Assembly: GCA_964017195.1 (NCBI GenBank) | Contig: OZ024887.1 | Span: forward strand, 62,618,311-62,682,310 | DNA: 64,000 nucleotides | Origin: Siderastrea radians | Taxonomy: Eukaryota > Cnidaria > Anthozoa > Scleractinia > Rhizangiidae | Direction: 5' to 3' | Shown here: positions 23,701-31,946 of the stretch, piece after piece | How positions within the stretch are numbered: position 1 is the stretch's first letter | Layout of the letters: each line of letters starts with the position of its first letter | Position numbers and translations under genes: made by a program | Notes under the pieces: model-generated | What the model was told of the DNA's origin: nothing | The model's database searches: none | What the model saw: the letters and a program-made list of their open reading frames with translations, nothing else

Positions 23701-26700
23701 GATGAAAAACTTAAATTACCTTACGAGATTTTTTTAAGTGCAGTGGATTGTATGATATTTACAATGCTAGCTTAAATTCGCATGTCAGCTTGAAATACAT
23801 TGCAAATTGTCATTGAAAACACATAAATTGTTTATTTTAACTGGAGGTGCATTGTAACCGAAAACTGGAATATATTCTCCAACTTTCGAGAGTAAACTGA
23901 GATCTAAAATAACCTAAAATGCATTGAAAAACCTTTGGCATGACATGTATGTCGAAAGGTTGTGTCTCAGACAACAAGACCAAAATGGCTGATGTCCAGC
24001 TGATTTTGACGTTTGTCAAATTGAACTTACAGTCTGGAAAGAAAAAATTTCAAACAGGCGTACAATAAAAATGCTTAGAGTATAATAATTATGTTGTGTT
24101 GTACAAAGATACAATATACAGGGATCTTCACACTGTGCAATCAACTGTTTAATATTGTTCTTCCATTCCCAGCACCACACAGCATTGTGAGCTGTTGCTA
24201 TAGCAATACAATGTGGCTCCTTTTCTTCATTGTACAGCCAATGAGCATCCCAAACTAGATCAGGGAAAGCTGTAATGTTTGTTACGGTCTCAACACTGGG
24301 AAAATATATAACCAATAGCATCAATTAGTACTGGCAATCCATATATCTGTCAAAGGCAAAAAGCGTCTATTTTTACATCTCCACCTTAGGAATAACATAG
24401 TTGAAAGGAAAGTCTTTTTAATCAATATGAATAAATCCAAGATAGAGTGGGGTAGGGGGGGGGGGGATTTGACCTGATAAACTGTGAATGTTCAGCCCCA
24501 TATCTCCCCAATCCTCCCCCCTCTCAATCTCATCCTTGTGGCTTAACATTTGGTAGGGGTATGTAGGGGTCTCTGTGGTTTAGCCTATCAGATCAAAGTT
24601 TAGAAGATTGGCAATCAACAACCTGGCCCCAGTTGTTCAAAAGTTGGATAGCGCTATCCACCGGATAAATCTCTATCCAGTGGATAACGCAATTGGTTTC
24701 CCTAACACTTATCCACTGGATAGCGATTTATCCGGTGGATAGTGCTATCCAACTTTTGAACAACTGGTGCCTGGTTGCTACTCTTCTTGTGTCTACTCAG
24801 ACAAGACAGTTTTTCATGCCGTCTTTCTTTGTCCAGTGTACCAAAACTCATGTGGGTAGCCTTTGTATCCCATCCGGGAAGAAGATAGTAATTGGGCTTA
24901 TTAAAGCTTGTGTCTTTCAGAACTTACCTCCATGTAATGTTCAAGATTGGGGCACTCCCTTGTAATCTGACAACTCTCACAACCTTTTGCCCAAATATCA
25001 CCACCAAGTTACAATGATTCTGTTCAACTTAACATGAAAGAAATAAATAAATAAAATAAATTCATGAGTAAAATAAATCCTTACCTCAATATAATGCAGG
25101 ATGGCTTTCAACAGACCATTTGAAGCCAAACTAAAAATAACCAACTCCTGTCTGGTTTTCATGCTTAAAACTACTCATGAGGCAATAATTACTCACCTCT
25201 TATTCCATGTATCCTTGATCCCGGCAAAAGACACTTGTTATCCAATAGGACACCCTTTGTTGCAGAGTGTATGGTAAGGAAGGGTCCATTTCCTACAGAT
25301 AATGATATATTATGACTAGCACACCATTACCAAAAACTCAACAAAGGGTGGTTGTTGGGAAAAAAAATTTGGCTTCAATAAATTTATTGCTTACAATATG
25401 ATCCCTTTAAAGTGCTACTATGATCAAAAATATGAATTTTTTGTTCTCTCCATATTTCGAAAATATAAGTACATATTACTCACCTTGCAAAGTTCTAAGT
25501 CGAAATTCGTACGGGAAGTCCGATTATTTTAACTGTAATTTTCGAGTTCGGCTTGCCGCCATTACTCAATTCAAAAATGACCGGGACGAGTTGGGCCGAG
25601 TTGGCCCAGAGAGGAAGTGACGTAGAAGTCTCAACACAACAAAACAAACGTGGCTACTTTCTTATGCATTTGGAGAGGTGTGAGGGTTCGCAAGATTCAT
25701 TTCTTCAATTTTGAGCTGAAGTATGCGTGGTCGGCGCTCTGTTGTTGAAGATTACGGCAAAGAAAGCATCGATGAATCGGAAATTTCCATTCACAGTTCA
25801 CCGACGAGTGGGTACGTTTATTTTAAGCCGAAAAGCTTCGTTTGCGTTCACCGGAAGGTCTTCAATCCTGTTGGACACCCAGCTGTTTGCTCTCTGCATT
25901 TTACGGCTGAATGTTTTACTCAAGCATTTATGAGAAAGGTACAAGGAAATATTTAAAACCAGGATCAGTTCCAGCCATCAGGAAGAAAAACAGCAATCAT
26001 ATCTGAGCGGGATCGTCGAACGGTGGGCGAATATTTATTTGCCGTTTGTGCTAACATCACATGTACGGTAAGATACACATTTCCTCACATACTAAGAGAT
26101 ACTTCGCTCGGTTGTCTTGTACATATACATGTATAATTCCCAACAGATTTCGGCTTAACTGCATAATATGTGCCTCTTCGCATGAACTATTTTCTGTGTC
26201 GCCGCTAAGCCGGCTCCCCAATACGTAGAAAATATTTTTATTCAACTTGGCTACGCGGTACGCGGTAAGCAGAAAATAGGAAAACATTACCCTGTATTCC
26301 GCGTACTATAAACGTTCCCCACTTAAACTTCCGCTAAAAGAATATTATTTGAAGTTCCTATAGACTAGTGGACTATAATAGAACATCACCGTGGATTCCT
26401 CGTTCTATAAACGAAAATATTACGCGAAATTTTTTTGAATTACTCGGCTACATATAACGTAAAAAATATCAACAACCGAGCTTAATCGACCATAACAAAC
26501 CTTGCTGTGTATTGCTTGTTCTTTTTACTGCGTAGCCAGCTCCTAACATCCCTCTTACATTTCAATTTATCTCTCTCCACGTACCGTGTAGCCAGCTCCT
26601 AATATCTCTTTTATACTTCAATTAATTTCTCTTGACGTACGGCGTAGCGAGCTTCCAAAGTCTATAATTTCTTGAGCCTATCACCGCGTTCGGGGTAGCC

Positions 26701-29700
26701 ATTTCTCTCAGTAACGCTTTCGATGTGACGGCGTATTCCAGTTTATACGTAGACTTCTGATGGTAAATCAGCGTTTATCTCTATAAATTCGCATTTGCTT
26801 GTTTACTAGGTAGTAAGATTACCGTGTTCGCACAATTACACGGGCGATTCGCTACATCACTTCGTTTTAATACGTGAATTTATTTTTCTCGACCTTTTGT
26901 CTCATCTTTAAAATTCTGAATGTATGTTGGGCTCAGGGCTCTCTATATTTATTAAAAAAGTTTCATGTAGCATTATGTGGGCTTTTCTTATAGAAGAGAG
27001 AGCTTATTATTATAGGATTTATTATTTTTAGGTGTAAAATCTTTCTAACTACAATTCAGGATACTACAGCAAATCTGTCAACATAACAACAACAAATTAA
27101 CCCGTATCGGCAAGAAATAAAAGCAATAGTAAGAAACAGCTGACGGACCCAACACGACAGACATGTGAAACAGTTAAATTTGTTGTATTTTCGGACGGAT
27201 TTCAGTGTTTGTGATTTGGGATAACTGGGATATTTGTTCGGCTTCTTGATCAATTCTTGCATTGTGAGACGGCTTCCTCTTCGGTAGCGAGAGGCTCTAA
27301 ACTGTCATCGCATGGCGCGACTTCTGCGAGTTCACCGACTTCGCCAAAAAAAACCTTGTTCTTAATCGCTCTCAAAAGAACTGGACGACAAATTCGACGG
27401 TAAACACATCCATATAATGCATTGTTTGGCTCTCTATTTTCGACTCTTCATTATACTCTTCTCAGGCCTTTGTTGTGGCGATGGTTGAGACTTCTACGTC
27501 ACGAGCAAAATTCACGTGGTTAGAGATAAGACCGCTTCCATGAAATTCGCGGGCTTCTCTTTTGCGAACAGAGTAATGGCGGACGTGTTTAACGCAGTTT
27601 TCGGACATATATTCCTGGGCCATGTAAGCATATATCGATCTAATTTATCGCGATTCATATAATATGGCATCTATTGAACAGTTTGAAGTTTAAAAAAGTG
27701 GAAAACAAAACAAAAAATTTTCATCGTAGTAGCACTTTAAGATCTAACAGTGATGAAAATGAAATTTCTCTTTACATTTTCAACTACTTAATCAAACATT
27801 CAAGTGATGAGAACAAAGGAACTGATCACCAAGGATAAGATGTCTTGTTATTTAGACAAATTCTCCTTACTAGTTCCATAAGAAACGTATGGAGAACAGT
27901 AAGGAGAATTCGCATTTACATATCAGGGCTTACAAGGTTAAAAGAAAATAAGAAGAACCCTTCAGTTCAAATAAATTTTGTAATGCAAGTGACAATGACT
28001 TTGGCTCAAGTTGTCAAAATGTCAGCAAGTGTCACCATAAACAGTCCTTCTCAGGACTGCACTCACCCAGATGGTCATACTTTACCAAGGTATGACTACA
28101 TTTTACCTAATTACCCCGCCGTCAGGACGGGGTCTAGTAATACCCATTTTTTTTCCGTGGTTTTGTTTTTTTTTTTTGGTGGTCACTTGCCCCAGACCTC
28201 CGGTTTTCGCTCAGCCAAACAAATACTCGTTGCGTCTTTCACTACACAGGCAAGGGCTTTTATCTTGAGTGACCGTAACTTATTTTACACCCCCCCCCCG
28301 GGGGGGGGGGGGGGGGGGAGAACAACGGTGGGGTCTAATGCCCTTGGGGCTTTTCTTGTTTTTTTGGTGGACACTTGCCCCAAACCTCCAGTTTTTGCTC
28401 GGCCAAACAAATACTCATCGTGTCTTTCGCTACACAGGCAAGGGCTTTTATCCTTAGTGACCGTAACATATTTTACACCCCCAGGGGGGGGGGGAGGGAA
28501 GAACAACGGCGGGGTCTAATGCCCCTGGGGCTTTTCTTGCTTCTTTTATTTGGTGGTCACTTGCCCCAGACCTCCGGTTTTCGCTCGACCAAACAAATAC
28601 GTCTTGCAGACGTTCGATAAACATAAGCACTATCTTCAGTCGGTTAGCGTGGATTCGCAAAAATCGTGTACAAAATTACTAGCGATGCAATGGCATAAAA
28701 CTCTCTTCGACGAGAGTGAGGACGAAGATGCTAGCAAGCTCTGAAGGTCAGAGATTCGATGTTGTTTATATTTTCGTTGGTTACGCGACGCAAGTCAAAT
28801 TCAACATGCAAGCATTATTGACAGGTTTGCTTTGCTTCATCAAAATCTTTGTGTACAAAGTTACAAGGAATTTAATGGAGTTAACTTCTCTTCAACGAAA
28901 GCACAGGCAAAGGTGCTAGTGAGCTTTGAAAGCCAACGATTCAAGCTGACATGAATTGGCCTTTTGATGCCGGAATAACAAGACTTGGCACGTAAATGTC
29001 ACGTCATTCAAGACAGAAGCCGATTCGGGGAATTTCCTTGCGTTTGCTAAAGCTTTCATCGAATTATGGCCTAAAAGTAGACTTTTACATTTCCTTTTCA
29101 GTAGATAACCGTTCCCTTTAGATTGTAGGATAATCTTTTCTTTATTGATCTATTTAAATTTTCGTGCCCTTGTTGTTTAGAATTACGCTGAGATGTCAGT
29201 TCTTTTACAAAAAACGGTGATGTAACCAAGCCACGCCATGGTCAAAACTATTTCGTCACGTTCTTCTTTGCTAGTGCCAGGGAATGAGACCAAGGACCAA
29301 GGAATGAGGGATGGGAAAGGTGTTCATACTACTAGGGATTCCTGTTATCACAAGGGGAAGGGTGCAGTGAAGATGTTGGGGGAGGGGGGTGGCAGGGAGC
29401 ACGTCAAAGGTAAGATAAATCACCAACTTCAAAAATTAACACCGCTTGGGCTCATATCTTGAGTGACCGGGCTGTATTTTGTACCCCGAGGGGAGAGGGA
29501 AAATGGCGGGGTCCAATGCCCCTGGGGCTTTTCTTGTTTTATCTAAACTGAACCAAACTCTCACCCATATATTTGGTTTAGCAGGACCAAGCAGGCGACT
29601 GAGCAGGGACCGCGCGAGGGGTGGGCTGAGGGGGCTTTAGCTATCCCCCCCACTTTTTGGTGCCATTAAAAAAATAATAATAATAAAAATAATAATAATA

Positions 29701-31946
29701 ATAATAAAGTTGGAAAATTCATTAGTCAGTGATTAGTTTCAGGGTTAACCAGTACTGTGGTTTTCCCGTGGTTTGAGATTTAATTTTTGTATGGACAAAA
29801 CAAAAACGGAATACTCTTCAAGCCTTGTGTAACTACATAGATTAAATGAACCACAGTAGTTATAGCTGATCTGGAAGTCTTTACTGGCAACAAACTGGAG
29901 CCGTAAAACTAAAATAAAATACAATAACAACACTAATGAACCGATGCGAATACTTGAGCGAGCGACATTACACGCAAACAGAAATAAGATCCGAAATAAA
30001 ATGCAATACGAAACTAGCTAAACTTGGGATAAAAATAAAAGAACATAGGTTACCTTGTCCAGCCTTTGGGGCCGCGAAAGGGACAGAAAAACACGCTAAA
30101 CGAGCGACAAATCCACTAAACTTTCGATAAACTTTAGTCAAACTGTACGACCACGCTAGTTAAACACACTGCCATCATGTGACCGAAAACGGCGCGAATC
30201 TTGACCGCGCGCAGACTGGGCTGGCTACAGTCACACCTTGCTATGACTTGGCTTCGGATTGGTGAAACTCATGTGCGCTTTGCATGGGGGAGTCTATCTT
30301 GAAGAGTTTGAAACTGCTCAGATTTTAATTAGGAAGTTGAAACTCTCGCTGTCGTTTCACCTCTAATTCGTGAACTCTCATGTCTCTCTTATGCTCTTTT
30401 AAAAAGAGTTTAACTTTTGTTGTCTCTCGCGACCGTTCTTGCCTCACCCGAGACATTACCGGCAGTAGTCTGTCTCCAGATAGGATTATCGGCAATGATA
30501 AGCTTAGATATTTGCTGAAAATCAACATGGCTTCTTCAAGCCTCCCTATGCATGTAAACTTTGCAGCAAGGATAGCTGTCGAAAGATCTCTTTCGCTCCT
30601 AACTATGACAAATAAGACATTCTTGGGTGAACTACATTTTTATGATGTTCAGTTTAGTTTTCTCAGTTTGCCTTCTGATTCTGTAATGACAACAAGTTTG
30701 CTTGCACAAATTTTAAGTAAAACATTTTGAGTTTGAGATCTTAAATGCGAATGCATCAAGCTAGGTTTGCGCTGGATACGTCTTAAAATGTGTGCAGAGA
30801 TGAAAGAAGAGGCTCGGGTACATCACTTTAGGACTATCCTGGCTATTCCTATTCCAGTTTAGGAATATCCAGAATACCAACCCCTTAAAAGAACGCAATT
30901 TTTGTCAATGCTGAGTAAACCAAAACACTCCGACCGCATTCTGTTCATTTTGTTATTGTGGGTACACTACTGAGCAAAAGGATCCACATCATCTCCAAAC
31001 TGAGAAAACTGTAATAGTATATTGTTTTCTTTTCCGGATTAGGCAACCAAAACGTGTCCTAAGTATCGACATTGTTAATAACTGGTAGGTTTGGTGTCTT
31101 TGATACCTCCATAGCATAGCTTTGATTTGTTACTTATAACCGGTCTATTTGATGGGTAAAAAGTGACAACTTTTAACACTTTTGGCCACCCTAGATGCAT
31201 TGATAGTCACTAAAGAGGAGAAAAATTTCACGTCAGGCTGTCATTCCCCCCCCTCCCTCACACTTGAGCGATCGAGTTAGCCCCCCCACTTTAAAATTGG
31301 TCGCGCGGTTCCTGTTGAGTGAAATTTTGGTTTGACGACATCAATGAAATTAATTTGGATATGGAAAAATCATTCACATGGCAAAACTTCTTAGGGGCAA
31401 TCCTGATCATTGAGGTGAATGGATCTTTATCCAACTTTTTTTTAATCAATGCACAGACTAAAACGCAGCTCTTACAAGGTCTTCTCTGATTTGCTGAGAA
31501 AACAATAGAACAAACAACAGAACAATGGACCCTAGCCCTGAAAACAATAGAGCTACGTGTTACCAAGGTCCAATGAAATTAGAGGTTGTTAAGAGCTGTG
31601 ACCTATCTGACTAAAACTACTTAGACTAGAAGCTTACTTTTTCGTAGAGGTTGAGTTAACAGAGAATAATTCTAGGGAAAAATGGATTGTTTTCCTCCAA
31701 AACTGTGATCTATTAACCACAAAAATGCCAAGTTTGTGGTTACTCGAGGACTAGGGTCTTTGCCGGTGAATCATAAAAATTCTTTTAAAAACCAATCGTT
31801 TGAGCGGTATTTTAATACACTGAAGTCAGTATAAAATAGCTGAATTTCTCACCTGAAAGGACTAAATCTGGACCCAAAAACTCCACACTCGTCACTGGAG
31901 AAGTTAAATGGCTCTTTTCCCATTTCCAGTCGTGTGCAATTGCCAT
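6319..31946 (-). CDS. WDR6: WDR6-like WD40 repeat protein (tRNA 2'-O-methylation partner), complete
   Basis: Coding exons in transcript order: 31946-31853, 25292-25197, 25027-24928, 24295-24113, 23658-23240, 20813-20564, 19921-19719, 18264-17930, 16529-16371, 15894-15817, 14914-14816, 14165-14064, 12429-12366, 11527-11103, 10029-9267, 8707-8558, 7428-7343, 6951-6863, 6388-6319. Phases agree at all 18 junctions and the sum is 3765 nt, giving 1254 aa. The order of motifs follows human WDR6 end to end: N-terminal LTSPVTSVEFLGPDLVLSG, GHEGVIFSL, SVSDDRSIRLWKV, GHAARVWDAKLL, TGGGDGSIRLW, LPPSKQRW, VVVVCGDRKGSLHLF, CGGAHRVWD, FHGREATC, LLFSGGGRASLKCW, AGCSDGF, LVSGGDDSAL, VTGVKALENG and SSSVDQRLALWEV. 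WDR6 forms several beta-propellers and, with the FTSJ1 methyltransferase, modifies position 34 of some tRNAs. Exon 15 carries a polar linker of about 180 residues (about 923-1104) where human has about 25. The exon 4/5 junction uses unusual sites (see separate entry). Intron 1 is 6.5 kb. Confidence 0.95.
7528..7698 (-). mobile_element. SINE core fragment with flanking direct repeats
   Basis: The segment 7565-7698 shares its core with the SINE at 10540-10775 (GGGATGCTAGTCCATC, TACCCCCAGCAGT, ACACCT-GGTGGAGA) but lacks the tRNA-like head. It is flanked by imperfect direct repeats of about 27 bp: 7528-7555, and 7700-7713 continuing at 8101-8113. The right repeat is interrupted by the MITE at 7714-8092. 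This is a 5'-truncated copy in a WDR6 intron. Confidence 0.65.
7714..8092. mobile_element. hAT-like MITE with GTTATGCG target duplication
   Basis: Ends are inverted copies (CCCGGG plus a G run, then ACTCCCAT-TGAAA-TGA-GGGGATGCTCGTCG). A perfect 8-bp duplication, GTTATGCG, flanks the element at 7706-7713 and 8093-8100. Eight-bp duplications are typical of hAT transposons. No open frame for a transposase. Confidence 0.8.
10540..10775 (-). mobile_element. tRNA-derived SINE
   Basis: Read on the minus strand, the head contains an RNA polymerase III A box (TAGCGCGTTGG, near 10736-10746) and B box (GGTTCGAAGCC, 10703-10713) at tRNA spacing. They are followed by a conserved core with GGTGTACCGGCGACATAA and GATGGACTAGCATCCCATCC. 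The core resembles the central domain of the widespread MetaSINE group as I remember it; that name is an inference. Confidence 0.7.
12156..12272. repeat. (ATC)n microsatellite
   Basis: About 38 trinucleotide units inside WDR6 intron 13. It gives long spurious open frames of Met, Ile or Ser on both strands. Confidence 0.95.
12752..13030 (+). CDS. Acidic N-terminal exon inside the TTAA element, function unknown
   Basis: The frame opens with MSSDTEMSDISEISSSPEDD and is very rich in Glu and Asp up to DEDGLTPAALEARYEREVPVNSW. A splice donor (GTATAT at 13017, or GTTGGT at 13013) lies just after VNSW, so the frame to 13030 is probably exon plus intron read-through. The pattern recalls the leader of cnidarian proteins with a P2X7-like cysteine-rich cytoplasmic domain, but no cysteine domain is seen downstream. 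Its likely promoter is the left arm of the element, with the CRE 70 bp upstream. Could be a captured first exon or a relic. Confidence 0.4.
   Translation: MSSDTEMSDISEISSSPEDDETGEGEEEDVEVIYSQIRPYQDEPLAEDADENTEENEVDEADEDGLTPAALEARYEREVPVNSWLVYSFVYR
13110..13436 (-). CDS. THAP-domain protein inside the TTAA element
   Basis: 108 aa starting at MADVKKSKRKPRG, preceded by an A/C-type start context and by the right arm of the element. A THAP zinc finger fills most of it: cysteines at RYC and QQSC, the conserved Trp in AKWVQFVRR, then LCSAHFEDSCY giving the last Cys and His of the C2CH set. THAP domains bind DNA and are found both in host regulators and in P-element-type transposases. After the finger it has only about 30 more residues (MEAQDLKLKAFLKKFDPL), so it may be a first exon, a repressor-like short form, or a fragment. 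It converges on the acidic frame on the other strand. Confidence 0.6.
   Translation of the reverse strand: MADVKKSKRKPRGRYCVAGAPNQQSCQNTTFTPGIRMYGFPSDPAVRAKWVQFVRRHRHDFKDPSSKYTSLCSAHFEDSCYVRSPSILSSMEAQDLKLKAFLKKFDPL
16654..16728. repeat. (CTGT)n microsatellite
   Basis: About 18 perfect CTGT units in WDR6 intron 8; a related degenerate array lies at 17641-17709 in the same intron. Confidence 0.95.
17641..17709. repeat. (CTGT)n degenerate microsatellite
   Basis: CTGT and CAGT units, less regular than the array about 1 kb to the left. The stretch between the two arrays has no exon that I can see. Confidence 0.85.
18323..18922. mobile_element. hAT-like non-autonomous element
   Basis: Perfect inverted ends GGTAATTGTGAAGAA / TTCTTCACAATTACC, flanked by AAATTCTC and AAATTTTC, an 8-bp duplication with one mismatch. 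Inner sequence repeats ACCGACAG-type motifs near both ends. No coding frame. Lies in WDR6 intron 7. Confidence 0.75.
20030..20231. mobile_element. MITE family A, copy 1 (degraded)
   Basis: Ends CCTTAAATCCCA and TGGGGCTTAAAG are imperfect inverted repeats of the family-A end CTTTAAGCCCCA, with the inner motif AAATTCTCCTTACTGGT. Other copies: 22487, 39514, 47326 and a half copy at 27858. Confidence 0.6.
20997..21288. mobile_element. TA-flanked MITE rich in CCAAT boxes
   Basis: Inverted ends GAGCGGTTTTCAATTGAGTG and the complement of AATGAGTGTCG-type right end, flanked by TA (20995-20996, 21289-21290) as in Tc1/mariner-type insertions. The interior has at least four CCAAT/ATTGG motifs on both strands. 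Lies in WDR6 intron 5. Confidence 0.75.
22212..22452. mobile_element. MITE family B with GGNCCATTTCTCGAAA ends
   Basis: Left end GGACCATTTCTCGAAACT and right end AGTTTCGAGAAATGGGCC are inverted, followed inward by inverted AACTTTCCGGGCC. A shorter relative is at 40519-40635. Confidence 0.75.
22487..22691. mobile_element. MITE family A, copy 2
   Basis: Ends TTTAAGCCCCAG and TTGGGGCTTAAA are inverted, with paired inner motifs of the type AAATTCTCCT and AGGAGAAT. Sits 35 bp from the family-B copy. Confidence 0.7.
22732..23195. mobile_element. Long-armed palindromic element
   Basis: The two arms, about 165 bp each, are near-perfect inverted copies from GGGCCCGGTGGAAAAAGGGC to TACTTTTGC, leaving a spacer of about 130 bp. 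No reading frame. It ends only 45 bp from the donor of WDR6 exon 5. Confidence 0.85.
23659..24112 (-). other. WDR6 intron 4, candidate U12-type intron
   Basis: The alignment-supported junction joins CEDPCIL to YSARFFG, which needs the donor GTATCTTTGT and the acceptor TGCAAAG. The donor is close to the minor-spliceosome consensus GTATCCTTT, and TTTCCTTTAAC about 20 nt before the acceptor resembles the U12 branch site. There is no normal pyrimidine tract right before the AG. A perfect GTAAGT downstream of the donor is in the same phase and would add about 25 unconserved residues, so a U2 alternative remains. Confidence 0.45.
24625..24770. mobile_element. MITE family C, copy 1
   Basis: Almost fully palindromic: CCAGTTGTTCAAAAGTTGGA at the left and its inverse at the right, with four GGATAA/TTATCC motifs inside. 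A second copy in the opposite orientation is at 45168-45313. Confidence 0.85.
25723..26008 (+). pseudogene. Frameshifted THAP-domain fragment
   Basis: The first frame (from 25723) reads to HPAVCSLHFTAECFTQAFMRK, holding the final Cys and His of a THAP finger. The next frame continues with EKGTRKYLKPGSVPAIRKKN, the region that normally follows a THAP domain. A one-base frame change near 25930-25940 separates them. The N-terminal CxxC half is missing or unrecognised, so this is a partial, broken copy. Confidence 0.6.
27250..27430 (-). CDS. Open acidic segment, partial exon of unknown function
   Basis: Reads LYGCVYRRICRPVLLRAIKN, then acidic sequence ending EEEAVSQCKN and a stop at 27250. No start codon in frame, so it would need an upstream exon. 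It sits in the right half of the TTAA element, behind the shared promoter-like segment. No family recognised. Confidence 0.3.
27858..27941. mobile_element. MITE family A, half copy
   Basis: Matches the right half of copy 2 (AAATTCTCCTTACTAGT ... ATATCAGGGCTTACAAGG); the left end is missing. Confidence 0.5.
28120..28610. repeat. About 200-bp tandem repeat, 2.5 copies, with poly-C/poly-G
   Basis: Each unit runs from GGTGGTCACTTGCCCCAGAC through CCAAACAAATAC, CTACACAGGCAAGGGCTTTT and GTGACCGTAAC to a C/G homopolymer and GGGGTCTAATGCCC. A tail-like fragment lies at 29450-29540 and an inverted copy at 62770-63010. The first unit begins at GGGGTCTAGTAATACCC. Open frames here are repeat artefacts. 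Confidence 0.85.
29540..31852. other. Remainder of WDR6 intron 1
   Basis: Apart from an (ATA)n tract at 29668-29707, I find no transposon ends or exon with conserved protein motifs. A minus-strand frame at 30325-30528 is basic and charged (SRETTKVKLFLKEHKRDMRV) but unrecognised. Confidence 0.4.

Larger units (their letters stand above)
25411..27736. mobile_element. Second piggyBac-like TTAA element with inward coding segments
   Basis: Flanked by TTAA (25407-25410, 27737-27740) with inverted ends AGTGCTACTA(T/C)GAT. As in the element at 12492, a promoter-like segment, GTGACGTAGAAGTCTCAAC, occurs at both sides in inverted orientation (left about 25617-25636, right about 27487-27505). Left of centre is a broken THAP frame on plus; right of centre an open acidic segment on minus. 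The middle has repeated CGTAGCCAGCTCC-type motifs. Lies in WDR6 intron 1. Confidence 0.7.

Noticed and set aside
25085..25147. A 63-nt in-frame exon (ELVIFSLASNGLLKAILHYIE) for WDR6
   Set aside because: Its phase does not fit exon 2, and skipping it gives a junction that matches the human protein; kept only as a candidate poison exon in a shorter form.
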